Shown here: one piece after another, positions 20,727 to 32,700 of the stretch
How positions within the stretch are numbered: the stretch's first letter is position 1
How the letters are laid out: each line of letters begins with the position of its first letter
Source of the DNA: Rotaria socialis
Taxonomy: Eukaryota > Rotifera > Eurotatoria > Philodinida > Philodinidae
DNA: 64,000 nucleotides
NCBI GenBank assembly: GCA_905331475.1
Contig: CAJNYU010000495.1
Span: forward strand, 1 to 64,000
Direction: 5' to 3'
The notes under the pieces: model-generated
Databases searched by the model: none
What the model saw: the letters and a program-made list of their open reading frames with translations, nothing else
Told to the model about the DNA's origin: nothing
Program-made: the position numbers and the translations under genes

Positions 20727-22917
20727 TTAAAGTGGACTTTGAGTAAGAAATTGATTTTTAGGCGGTTTTTTTCCAATACAAAATACATTGAAGCCAATAC
20801 TCATCAACTGATCATGGTCGAGGATAAGTCTTCCATCGAATACATACGATGGTTTCTGCATAGTACTGTAGATTAGTTCATAATCTAATTTCTAAATATA
20901 ATCATGAAATATAAATAATTTTACAGAAGAAAAATTCTTTATAAGACTTACTATAAATTCATCCCATTCAGTGCAAACAACAATAGCATGAGAATCTTTT
21001 GCTGCTGCATAAGGTTCATTGGCTATTTGAACATGGTTGAGTACTAAAATCAAGCAAATCAATCATAATGAAGCAAGCAAAACAAAGAGATTCGTATCAA
21101 TTGAAAATTTTCAGATCATCGAAACAAGCGAGCAAAAGAAACAAAATCGTAGCTTTATCTAAAGCGAAGAGTACTGCTAGTGTATGGCCACTTGTACACC
21201 CTCAACTATTATTAGTGAACCTGAATTTTTATACTGCCAAGAAAAATGGTGATATAAATTTTTTTATTTTCATGATCGAAAATTTATCTTACAGTCTGTT
21301 TCATTGGTGCCAGTTTGTTCAGATAAATCGAGAAAAATTCGCTCCGATGTTACTTTTGGATCATAAATATGTAAGGTTGCACCTTCCTCGATTAAATATC
21401 GACACACATAAATACTTGATGATTCACTAAACAAAAGAAGAAAATAAAATGATGATTTCAATTTTATGCAAACCGTGTATCAGCAGTATCTTTTTTGAAA
21501 GCAAAACCAAAAATAGCAATCTTTTTCCCACTAACACTACCAAACATATTTTGAACAATCATGTGAGCAAAACGCTCACGTTGCCAATCGTTGACTTTAA
21601 TCACTTGTAACCAATACTGTGCAACTGGTTCAAGTTTTAATGATTCAGCCAAATAGATTAAATTGTAGACATCCTTTTGAAAACAACTACCGCCAAAGCC
21701 TTTAGACAAAAGGAGGAATGAATTAGATGAGCAATCGTAAATCGATCTACTTACCGATACTAGCATCGAGAAATTTGTTTCCAATACGAGAATCAAGTCC
21801 GACTGCTTTTGCAACTTCTTTTACAGATGCACCTGTCGCTTCGCAAACAGCTGAAATCGTATTTATACTTGAGATACGTTGAGCCAAAAAGGCATTGGCT
21901 ACCTAAATATAGCAGAGTTTATTCTTCCAACAAACGAGAGAGAAAAAAGTGCAACGAACTAATTTCGATAGTTCCGATGACCATGTATTTGTTGTAAGAA
22001 TTTTTTCTTTTGGTACCCAATGTTCATAGATCCATGAGAGTTTCTTGATTGCTAATGATCCTTCGATAGATTCATCGCCGCCAATTAAAACACGATCGGG
22101 TGCTAAAAGATCATGAACAGCTGAACCTTCGGCTAAAAATTCTGGATTCGAAAGAACTTGATAGCTAACACCAGGTCGTTTATTTGTTTTTAAGATTGTT
22201 TTTATTGATTCACATGCTTTAACAGGTACTGTTGATTTTTCAACAACGATTTTATTATTTGTTGCCGTATGAGCTATTTGTCGAGCAGCTTCTTCGACGT
22301 AACGTAAATCAGCAGCTCGTCCCTATTGACAAAAAAAGAAAGAAAAACTAGAACAAATTGTTCATTTCTATTCAACTCCTTCTACTTACTGTACCAAAAC
22401 CATAGGATTTTGTTGGTGTATTAACACTAATAAAGATTAAATCAGCTTCGTTAATAGCTTTGTCTGTATCTGTTGAAAAGAATAAATTACGATTACGAAT
22501 TTTTCGTACGATTTCATCTAATCCTGGCTGAAAAGAATTTTATTTAGTACGTATTGAGATTTCTACTAGAACACATCTACCTCAAATATTGGTAATGCAT
22601 CTGAATTCCAAGCAGCAATACGTTCGGCACTCACATCAACCACAGTTATATGAATATCTGGACATTTACTAGCAATAATTGCACAAGTTGGACCACCGAC
22701 ATATCCAGCGCCTGAAATATGTTATTGACAAATTTCTAGAATAAAAATAAATGTTTTATATACCGATGCAACAAATTCGTAATGCTGGATTTGTTGATTG
22801 AGAAATAGAATCAGTTGTTGCGCCTTTCGTACTATCTAAAATCAAATTTGATTAATGTACCGAGTAAAAACGAAAGGTACCTGTGGTTATCGATGGAGTT
22901 TTAAAATCGGTGGCCAT
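20727..22917 (-). CDS. ugdh: UDP-glucose 6-dehydrogenase, 501 aa, ten exons
   Basis: Exons 22881-22917, 22764-22835, 22581-22711, 22390-22527, 21960-22322, 21755-21902, 21474-21699, 21293-21426, 20952-21043 and 20727-20891 keep one frame. The enzyme oxidises UDP-glucose to UDP-glucuronate with two NAD+, supplying glycosaminoglycan and glucuronidation pathways in the cytosol. Landmarks: GAGYVG (NAD-binding, residues 37-42), [44 protein letters not shown] (catalytic Cys about 302), [26 protein letters not shown] and FDGR. Human UGDH has 494 residues; here about 26 extra N-terminal residues, Ser/Thr-rich, and a shorter tail. Most introns are about 45-65 bp; the one before 21043 is about 249 bp. 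TTTTCAG stands 22 bases before the ATG, fitting trans-splicing. First of three tandem minus-strand genes. Confidence 0.95.
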
Positions 22918-22919
22918 TT

Positions 22920-25431
22920 TGATTTCAAAAGGATATCTGAAAAAAGCAAAATATAAGATTTTCAACAACATCAGAAGAAAAGTATCGCTATGATTGTAAT
23001 GTTACTCTAGAAGTATACTATGTATCTACCTAATAGTCATGCACGAATGAAAGAAAATAAAAGGTAGGATTGATTTTTGTCCTACTCGTTCATACTATAT
23101 CAAAATACATGAATAAGCAATGAAGGATTTTTCTTTCTTCTTCTTTTTTGAGCAAGCAGTTTTAAATAAATTAGGGGGAGAATCGACAAAATCAATATTA
23201 ACAACCATTTTTTATGTAATATATGGAAGACGATATAAAAAAAATGTGAACGATTAGAAACTTTGACAAACCAACGAATTATTGATTCTACAGATGTCAC
23301 CTAGTGACTTCTTTTTTTTACCATTTGAGTAAATAGATTACCATCGCTTTAGTACTAAATAGTAAGGATTACGAAAAATTTTGTATATTGAGCTTGTCAA
23401 AAATATCACATTTTACGTATGTCAAGTATGAATAATAATTTCAGGACATAAAGTTCGAACTAAATGTAATAGAATATTATTTATTTTTTCTTCTTTTAAT
23501 GAATACAATCAATAATCAGTATGGCGACCGTTAGCATTCTTTACTCTTCGAAGTCAAGATGAATATGAACATAGAAGAGATTCGGATAACTCAGTTTCTG
23601 TTTCCATATTTGCCAAAACGTCCGAAATTTGAAATTTTTGACAATTTAAATATACAAAAGGTTTCGTAGCCCTCACTATTATTAGTACCAAACTACTCCA
23701 TTTTTCACGGAAATCCATTTGATATAAATTTCATTAGCCATTGTATTTGAAATAAAGGGGATACCCGCATGAAATAATATTATTTTCAATCTAATAGTTC
23801 ATGTTAAAAGGATGAAACACAAAATTTATTTGTCTCTATGTAGGAATCAAAAGGAATGATTACGATATGTAATAATGTTTGTGAGTTGGAATCTATTATG
23901 TTTTCGCTTCAAATACATATATAGACTATAATTAGTTTGCCCTACAACAACGCAATACAAAAAAAAACACACGTCAATCCATAGGAGTGAGCCTTATTCC
24001 AAATTCGCTTATAAGCCTCCAGCCAATAGAAATAGAGATGAGTGTGTGTTGTTTATCACTAAGAGCGGCTTCTCTGCTTTTATTTTTTCTTGACATCTTT
24101 TCATCTCGTTTCCGTAACAAACATGAGAATAAATAGTTATTCTTTCTTTTAGAAACCTTTCGAGAACATTTTAGAAATGAATTTCAAATAATTTTAATTT
24201 TAACGAAATTAAAAATATATATAAAATATAAGAATAAGGCAAAAATTCATACAAAATGTTGGTCAAGTTAATCTTATGTGACAGTAAGATAAATTGCCTG
24301 ATAGATTATTGATCTTCTCATTTGAGCGCTACATTTTGCTGCAATCGTTAGCTCGATATACCGACGAGAAGTAACAATATTCTGTAAAAAGTGATTTTTA
24401 AAACCCATATTTCTATTTCACAGCGCTTCACGATCTAGATGCCCATCGCCGGCCAGAACAGGAGAAGAGTATTCAGTAGTATTGCTAGCATCAGCGTTAA
24501 ACACTGGTCTATAGTCGACATTTTAAGTAAAAGATGAACTTCATGATCATGGCATTTTACCTTACAAAATCAAGTGTTAAAAAAGAAATCGCGGAGTATA
24601 TATAATGTTCGTCTTTTTCCATTGCCGCACATCCTTTTATCTAACGAGTTAATGAAATTACAGCACAAAAGGATACACGTGTGGTATATTAATTAACTTT
24701 CACGAAACAATCTACTTCTCCCTATCTTATTTATTATTATGAAAAAAAACGAAAAGATATTCGAAGGAAAGAAAAAAAGAGTAATCGTTCTTAATGATAA
24801 ACGACATACATTCATCTCAATTTTTATTGACTGAAGGTTTACAAGCGAATTCAAAATAAGGTTCATTCAATCCTATTGTGAAAATAAATTATGTTTTTAT
24901 TTATTTCGAATCAATAAGCTGCAGCGTGATCCTACGTTGTTGCTGTGTCTATATTTATGTTTTATGCACTATCTATTTGATCGTTAATGTTTTTCATACC
25001 AAATAAAAATCTCATAGAACAATTCGAAGTAACTCATCGACAGCCTATCGAACTGTTCGTGTTCCGTATTAAGTCACGATTACGAGTGTTATTTAACATC
25101 ATTGCCATGACACGTATTGAAAATTTTCTATACAAACTGTAAAATGATGACTACTTTAACTAGTTACAGAACTGCTAAGGAAATTTCTTTCAATTTTCAA
25201 GACTCAACTAGGTAGTCACATATTTAAAAAGCACACACATGCGTAGAGTTATTTCGAAATTATTTTAATATACTACGAAAATAAAATTTATGAAAAGAGG
25301 CCTTATAAAGAGACGTGGCACACTTCAAATGACAACTATACGGTCTTCTCTCCGCTCACATATTCGTAGTCACTTTTTATTTAAGAAAAAAACAATATCT
25401 TATCAAAGATAAAAAAATTTTGCTTTAAAAA
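22920..25431. other. Intergenic region between divergent genes; promoters expected
   Basis: Lies between the UGDH start (minus) and the B-box gene start (plus), so it should hold both promoters. It is AT-rich. The only outlier is a GC-richer patch at about 24420-24525 that could contain a small exon or peptide. No tRNA or repeat was recognised. Confidence 0.4.
24424..24525 (-). other. GC-richer patch with a possible 28-residue hydrophobic peptide ORF
   Basis: On the minus strand an ATG near 24522 opens a 28-codon frame beginning MSTIDQCLTLMLAILL and ending WPAMGI. It contains one hydrophobic stretch long enough to cross a membrane. A second overlapping frame is also open over about 33 codons, and the plus strand has a TTTCACAG acceptor-like site at its edge. 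Base composition is clearly different from the surrounding DNA. I cannot tell which strand, if any, is used. Confidence 0.25.
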
Positions 25432-26859
25432 ATGGCTTGTGCTGCTCCATTAAATCGATGTGCTACATGTGAGACACTTGGTAATGAACAGAAATCTAAA
25501 CCAGGTATCCTATTATGCATGGGTTGTCGAAAACACTTCTGCTCTAAACATATGATTCAGCATCGAGAGCATCTAGCCGATTTACTTGAAAATGGCGTTG
25601 TCTGTGAAAGAAATGCACTTCTAGAGAAAATATCAGCACCGTACGACGAACAGTGGTCTGCTACTATCAAAGTACAACTGGAGACAATCAATAATTGGGA
25701 ATTGGATACAATTGAACTAATCAAGCAATCTGCTATGCGCGCACGTAAAGAACTACACGAAACAGCTTCGAAAGAATATGAGAACTTAAGTAAACAATTC
25801 TCAATGTTATCGAATGAGTTAAATACACTACTCGAAAATGAAAGTTATTTCGAAAATGATATTGATCAATTAAGAAATAAATTTAATCAGTTAAAACACG
25901 ACCTTGAACAATATCCAGTTGAGCTTAGTATCAATGGGATTTCAAATGAATTAGTCGTCGTGAAATCAATCGTTCACCCAGTGCCTCCTATTGTACCATT
26001 GTGCTGTTTTATTGATCAGTTGATCATATCACAAAAACCAAAGTTATCTATTGATATTCCCGCAAAAATCCTTGGTCGAATGTGTCCAATGGGTGATAAC
26101 TCTATTGGATTTCATTCTAAAAAACAGTTGCCTACTCTAAATATGAAAGATCTCTGGTGGCAAAGCCTTTCGGTAATAGGAAGTAATGTCGAATTAAATT
26201 GGTCCGATTATTTAGAATTATTTTTAGTATTAGAATATTGTGATTGGAAAAATCAACCGAATAAACTTTATCAGTTTGATCCATATTCCGGAGATCGTAA
26301 GGAACTTTTTAAAAAGTCGACTCACTGGGACAGTGATTCGGATGACAACTTTAGAACCTTTACATGTTTTGAAGAGTATATTGTAATCATTCTTGGGAAA
26401 AAAATTCAAACGTGGACAGTAACTGATAGACTATGGTACACTGATGAAGAATCTTGCACACGCTGGTGTCCGCCAATCTCATGTCAGAAAAATGAGGACA
26501 TCCAATGTATTCGAATGAATGATCAGTATTATGCACTTATAATTCAACATACTGATTTACCTTATTTGGAATTAAGAAATCATGGTATGTCAACTCTTCA
26601 TCGAATAATTCTTGATCAACAAGATTTGCCTAAACGTATGCGATTACTCAGTTTGCCAAATGCATCTGGCTGGTTAATTTTTTTTCGTAGGAAGACAAGC
26701 ACTTGTTGTGTATTCGATAATAATGGTAAACGACACGATCAGAATTTTGTGATGTCATCAAATATCATCGATATTACGACTCAGAATGATTTAATTATTA
26801 TTCGAAAGCGCGACGAGAAGTACGGTGATGTCATCCAAGTTTATGACTGGCAGAAATGA
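25432..26859 (+). CDS. B-box-like zinc-finger, coiled-coil protein, 475 aa, intronless
   Basis: A single uninterrupted exon. The N-terminus carries a zinc-binding pattern: Cys10, Cys13, Cys29, Cys32, Cys37, His40, His44 or His47, ordered as in B-box-type fingers of TRIM-like proteins. Residues about 65-175 are predicted coiled coil (rich in Leu, Glu, Lys, Asn). The C-terminal 280 residues are rich in aromatic beta-strand-like segments, each with a Trp or Tyr (for example NKLYQFDPYSGDRKEL, IQTWTVTDRLWY), suggesting a beta-propeller-like domain. There is no RING, so it is not a classical ubiquitin ligase. Intronless while neighbours have many introns, it may be a retrocopy or belong to an expanded intronless family, as I recall from bdelloids. 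Partner and function unknown. Confidence 0.8.
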   Translation: MACAAPLNRCATCETLGNEQKSKPGILLCMGCRKHFCSKHMIQHREHLADLLENGVVCERNALLEKISAPYDEQWSATIKVQLETINNWELDTIELIKQSAMRARKELHETASKEYENLSKQFSMLSNELNTLLENESYFENDIDQLRNKFNQLKHDLEQYPVELSINGISNELVVVKSIVHPVPPIVPLCCFIDQLIISQKPKLSIDIPAKILGRMCPMGDNSIGFHSKKQLPTLNMKDLWWQSLSVIGSNVELNWSDYLELFLVLEYCDWKNQPNKLYQFDPYSGDRKELFKKSTHWDSDSDDNFRTFTCFEEYIVIILGKKIQTWTVTDRLWYTDEESCTRWCPPISCQKNEDIQCIRMNDQYYALIIQHTDLPYLELRNHGMSTLHRIILDQQDLPKRMRLLSLPNASGWLIFFRRKTSTCCVFDNNGKRHDQNFVMSSNIIDITTQNDLIIIRKRDEKYGDVIQVYDWQK

Positions 26860-27263
26860 GTAAAGCAATAACATAACACTTTGACAATACATAGTAGATG
26901 AACTCGTATTTCTTTTTTAATTATCTAACAGTTAACGCTTTAGATTGGTGTCCTCGCCAAGACTTGATACGCACATTTTTATCAGTATTGTGTTCTAAAA
27001 TCAGCTTATCACCGAACAAGTTCTTGAATATTCGGAAGTTTGTAATGAAAAGATTGCATTAAAAACTGAAAGGATCGATACCGTGTCTTTTTAATAATAA
27101 AGTATATTTCCAATACTATCATCATTCAACATGTGCGAAACATTGAATTCCACAATGATATAGAAAAGTCAAAATATTATTTTAGCTGAAAAAAAATCAT
27201 CGAAATATTCATCGATGTAACTTGTGTAATTCATTCACATCACTAGAACACTGTTTACCAAAT
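26860..27263. other. 3' flank of the B-box gene; nothing recognised
   Basis: AT-rich, no open frame or repeat that I can support. Confidence 0.35.
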
Positions 27264-27644
27264 CTAATTGAAATAGCCTTTGAACATATTAAATAAAACA
27301 GAGGTAAGTTGATTATTATTATTTTCATCGATTTCATAAATTCTACAATCATTGGATTTAATATTATGGAGATTTAATTGAACCTTTAGGGGCGTAGCTG
27401 AGGGCGTGGGTGTAGCTACAGACAAGGAGGCAATCATAACCCACGCTCTTAGATGATGATCAACTAGGTAGTATTCGTTTAAGAGTTTCGATGTATACGG
27501 CTTTGGTTCTAAATAATCTAAATTTTCCATTAACGCATTAACGATGGCTTTGAAATAATCTGTCTTTGATATTGAAGAGGGATGAATATATACGACTACA
27601 ATAAAAGTATTGCTGTGAGTTTCAGTATTTCTCAATTTATTCAA
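27264..27644 (-). CDS. Unrecognised open frame, 126 codons (possible gene fragment)
   Basis: The minus-strand frame is not low complexity (for example YFKAIVNALMENLDYLEPK, LNEYYLVDHHLRAW), so a real or decayed coding exon is plausible. A GC-rich segment in its middle reads ATPTPSATP and is made of a telomere-like GAGGGCGTGGGTG block (about 27404-27416), which looks inserted. I do not recognise the protein. No splice partner was found, and a CCCAGGTC-type MITE starts about 85 bp upstream. Confidence 0.3.
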   Translation of the reverse strand: MNKLRNTETHSNTFIVVVYIHPSSISKTDYFKAIVNALMENLDYLEPKPYTSKLLNEYYLVDHHLRAWVMIASLSVATPTPSATPLKVQLNLHNIKSNDCRIYEIDENNNNQLTSVLFNMFKGYFN

Positions 27645-27728
27645 TCAAATAATTGTACAACATAATGAAAAAAATAGAACAAAAATAAGAGCCTTGATTT
27701 GCCTTGTATAAATTGACCACAAACATCC

Positions 27729-28020
27729 CAGGTCGAACAATCCGGCCTGGAAACTGCCGGTTCCAGGTATTTCCGTTGATTTTGTGGAAGCAGTATTCCG
27801 GTTGGAAATTTTTAGTATTTTTTCTGGTGATTTCCAATCAATTCCTGCCGGAAAGCACCGGGACTTGGCGGGAATTCTCCGGAAGTCCGGCCGTATTTTA
27901 GGCCGGAATACTGCTTCCATGTTCCAGCGATTTCCCGTGTTTTCCTGCAGGATATGGTGACTTTCCCGCATATTCCCTGGAGTATCCTACGGGATCCGAT
28001 GGCCGGAATGTTCGACCTGG
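27729..28020. mobile_element. GC-rich MITE, CCCAGGTCGAACA family, copy 1
   Basis: Ends CCCAGGTCGAACA and TGTTCGACCTGGG are perfect inverted repeats. The interior has two inverted GGAAGCAGTATTCCGG / CCGGAATACTGCTTCC segments. It aligns with 51722-51990 in direct orientation along its whole length. Much richer in GC than its surroundings; open frames inside are by-products. Confidence 0.85.
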
Positions 28021-28234
28021 GTAGATTAAAATTGTGTTTCGTCTATGTGGAATTTATTGCAGTCATCGGTTTGGCCCCAATTTCGGTGATATCAATCGGC
28101 CTTTTAAAAAAATAGAAATATATTTTGGCAACGACAAAAGGTTTTCTTACTTGACCATCTTTCATTAGAGCAGAATTGTTGTTGATTAAATATTCATGCG
28201 GAACTATAATACATAGTTCGAGAAAATTTTGGAT

Positions 28235-28407
28235 AACCCAGGACAATCATTCCGACCGCCGGAACGGTCATCTTAACAGGCCTGAAACGGCTAGAGAATC
28301 GTATAATAAGGCGTTAATTTTCACCTTATTTCGCCGTAATTCGTCAGCGCGTTTTACAGACCGTTTTTTACGCCTTTTACGGCCATTTACGCACCGTTTT
28401 CTTGGAC
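28235..28407. mobile_element. Short MITE with CCCAGGACAA/CCCAGGTCCAA ends
   Basis: ACCCAGGACAATCATTCC at the left, TTGGACCTGGG at the right, about 170 bp, with internal CGCC and CGTTTT blocks. Different interior but the same terminal pattern as the 27729 element. Confidence 0.65.
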
Positions 28408-29776
28408 CTGGGAAATGAGTACTTATAGAAAACTTGTCTCAATGTTGGTGGTATAGTCATATTGAAAAGCTGAAATAGAAAAGAACATATGTTATTTCTG
28501 TACCGGAATAAAGTTTCTGCTTTTCTATGTTTATAGAGACGAATAGTAGAAGAAATGAAGTATTTTTCTATTCGAATGATAACTATATTCATGCGAATTA
28601 TTTATAGCTACAGTGGATATGAAGAAAAGAAAAGAAAACGATCTTAGACAGGAATAAATCTAACTGATAAAGTGTTATAACAGCCTTCTCTACGACAGTA
28701 CTGGCCAAAAGTATAGCTCAAATCCAAACAGAAATTCTGAAAGTCAATGAAGTTTTCTACTCAATGCAATATGTAGTAGAGTTTCATGATTGAGTCACGA
28801 TGGAGAGATTTCTAGAAAACCAAAAACCATATTCTTCAAATTCTGCAGAAAATCATGGGTCGTCCCGCTTGCTACGATCTTCCATTGAAAAGTTACACGC
28901 TACACCAAAAACAAAAAAAAGGAAATTTATCAAAAAATCGCTAAAAATAGATTGAAACACCATTTTTTGTACTTGAGGGTGTGGGTGCACGTTGAAAGAA
29001 GAGTGCCACACACAGCCACGCATTTGTACTGAAACTCACACCCAGTGAAATGTTACAAATTGATATTTATGCATAGCATACGCAACTATTACTATCGATC
29101 TTTTGTTTCTTGATTTATCAAGCAATAAAAAAAAATTCGTAAATTAACTATTTTAAGTGCAGTTATATTTATTGTAGAAAAAAAAAATAATTCAATTACG
29201 AATGAATATAATAGATGAGAGAGAGAGAGAGAGAAAAAAAGTAATTATGAACACAAGAATAAGACAAATCATACCAGATACAATTCACAAAAATCAAAAC
29301 GCCACAACAGAAACAGCAACTATATATGTAGTAGTATCTTTTCATTGAAATTATGTTTATATAGTATATAAATAAAATAATAAGCTATTGAATGGTTCTC
29401 TTGAATAAGTAAAACAAAAAGAAAAGGAAGAAAAATAATATTGGTAAATTTCAATAGACCAATCATGAACTATATAGTCTAATAGTAATTTGCTTCTTCA
29501 TATTATAAATTATTCTAATGGAAGAAGTCTTTGGTTTTATCGAATAGTCTTGTGAACAAAACAAATATGAGTTCTTTCTGAGTGAAAGAGAAAGAGAAAA
29601 GAAATAATCGATCTATACCAATCAGACAGATCATGAAGAGACACGCACACACATATTCACGGAACAATCATTCAAATGAAGTTCATTCATACATCGGTAC
29701 CATTCCATCAAAAACAAAAATAGAAAACAAAAGGCCATCTGACATGTACCACAAACTTTCTTACATTTCGAAAATT
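28408..29776. other. Non-coding; 3' flank of the large minus-strand gene
   Basis: Contains a GAGGGTGTGGGTG telomere-like stretch (28976-28988) and a (GA)n microsatellite (about 29217-29234). The open frame near 29582 has no recognisable features. Confidence 0.4.
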
Positions 29777-32700
29777 CTACTGATGATAATTATTAAAATT
29801 GTACACTCGTGAACGTTGTTCTAAATTACCATGATCGGATATTGGCGAATCATAATTATTATCTTCTTCATCACTGTAATGTCTATGATAGATACATGAT
29901 AAATTGAATTCGTATAAAATTTCAAAGACTTACCCTTGAGTTAATACATTGCGTTTTCTAGCTGCATTTTTTTGTTTCATTTGTTTGATGGATGTTCGAT
30001 TACGTTGAACTATTTGAGATTGATCATTTAAACGATTTTGATAGACAATTACATTTTGTGTTGAACCATAACCTGAATTTGGTGTTGCATAATCAACTGA
30101 AATACTCGATGATGAATTATTATTATTATTATTATTATTGATATCCGATATGGGTTGTTGTTCATATGGTATATGTTGAAAGCCTGTGGATGTATAACGT
30201 GTTGAATATTCATTTGAATTTTTCGACAATTCTTTTCGGCGATTTCTTGTTGATATTGGCTTAGAAAATTGATATGTTTGATTATTTGTTTGAACATCAA
30301 GATTATTATAAAGTGCATCAATTTGATCGATCGTTTCATCGAAACCTCGAGGATTATTATTCGGTGATTGAGAATAATTATGAACGATTTGATTAATTTG
30401 ATCGAAATTATATGACTGTTGTGGATACGAATTCGATTGATCATCACTTGAATAATTCGCATTCAAACCTTGACAACGAATTTCATCCGAACTAAAATAA
30501 CCCGACGAGCGATTTAATGAACGATCCGATGCATGAAAATCACTGTTGATTGTCACCGTATTTCCTGGTCGTGCAGCGAAATTCTGTATTGAAACGCGAC
30601 CATCTTTTGATGTTGTTACAATTGCACGTGAACTTTGATCAAGTGAAACAACAGTCGGCTGTTCTGGTTGTTGAGGTGGACGTTTTTCAATTTCAATTTC
30701 AAAATCTAAATTCGAACCCAATAGATTGCCAAGACTACCAGAATGATATTGTATTTGAGGATTAGATGTTGATTTCGATGTTGGAGAATAATATTGCTGC
30801 TGCTGTTGTTGTTGTTGCTGTGGTTGGTTTTGTTCGTGAAAAGATGAATGATATGATGCGGAACGTGTTGAAAAATTTAATGGAGAAGAATAGTCATGTT
30901 TAGTTCCCACTGGACCTAGAAAAAAAGAAAGCAAAAAGAAAATTGACTTTTGTGAATAGAAGACTTGTCTTTAAGAGAAAAAAAAGAAACACAATGATTA
31001 GTTTTCCCAGAAGCTTGAAGAATATGAAAACAGTTTTAATTGAGTTATAACAAACAAGAGGGTTGAACAGGTTAATCAAAGAAAAAGCACAAACCTAAAC
31101 TTGCTACAATAATAATAGAATAAATAAAACTAACAGAAGAAAGTGTCCGGTAACTTACCAATTCGTGATTGATTCGGTTGTTGTCGATAATTTTCGTTAA
31201 TCGATGGTGGAGTATAACTTGTTGCATAGACACGTTGAGACTGTAATCGTGAACGTCCTGTATCTTGTTTAATGTTTTTATTGAGTTCAGGTTCACTTAT
31301 TCCATGGCGCATATTCTTAAGTTCAGGTACACGAACAATAGCAATTATTTCATTCGGTGAATTTTTACCAAATGTAACTTGATCTTGTGGACTTAATGAT
31401 GTGACTTCTATGCTACGCGTTTGATTAATTGAATTTTGTGATGGACTTTGATGTAGACTTTCTTGTGATCGATAACGTTCGATAGGTTTGAAAGATGTTT
31501 CTTGTATTTGAATTGGCACGGCTTCATGTTTGGATGAAGCTGGAAGAAAATAAAAAATTCAGATTTTTGCAGATGTTGCCAAAGAAGAAAAAATGTTTTT
31601 ACCTTTAGTAATAATTTTCTCATCATATTTTGGCCGTTCGTTTAATGAGCCACGTTTGTTTGGTGTTGTTTCATCGGATGAACTGTATGTTGAACGTGTT
31701 AATGTTGTAGAAAGTTTTTTCGGCGGACTACTTGGACTTGTTGTTCGTTCGGTTTTAATTGATTCTTTGATTTCATTGGTTCGTTTTATTTGGCATTCGA
31801 CATGAGTTTCAGTTTCGATTGTTTCTATTTCATCGACAATCAACGGTTTTCTTGATCGTGATTGTGTGGTGATTGGAACTTTACTTTGAATATCTATTCC
31901 ACTACGATAATTCGATAGACTTTCATATTTATCCGGTGTTGAGCTTCTTAATTGCCGTCGAACGGTTCGTTGTTGATGATAAGCATTGACTGGCTCAGTT
32001 GGAGAAACCTCGGTATTGTATTTATATGTTGATCGTGATAGAGATGAATCATCAACATTTTGAAGTGTTGCTTGATCGGCATCGAATGTTTGCCGTCGAA
32101 TAAAGGGCGAACTTGTTGACGTTGCTGTAGAATCAACATAAACACCACGATCATATGTACGAGTTCCATCATCGGTGATCGACGCTGATACGCTATGACG
32201 CCAAGTAGGCGAGCTCGTTGGTATTTGTTGACTGGCCGTTGTTGAATATTCATAAACACCTGAATCATTTGCGATACTTGACTTATTTTGATCATGAATA
32301 GATCTTGTCGGACTTGGACATAGATCGGATGAAAGCTCAACTAAAATACCTTTACCTATAGAAGTCGAAAAAAAACAATATGTAAAATTTGCACAACACA
32401 TCAAAACGTACCTTTACTTGTTGGCACATGGGAAAGTATATTTTCCATATTTCTTTCCGTAAATTTAGTTGTTGTTCGCGGTGCAGTTAAATTCGTATCA
32501 ATGGGTTGTGTTGTACTTTGTGAAAAATCTCGTAAACGTCCTTTTGAAATACGCCGTCGTACATCATAGTTTTGCTTGGGGTCACTTAATTCATCTTCAC
32601 TCTCATCACCAGCATCGTCAATATCTTTTTGCTTCGTAGATTTTGATGTTGTTTGATAGATAATAGGTTGTGTAGGACGATTTACATCGGAATCAATTCC

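Noticed and set aside
27645..27971. Open frames inside the GC-rich MITE (also at 51834-52193)
   Set aside because: The element is a palindromic MITE; frames are not conserved between its two copies.
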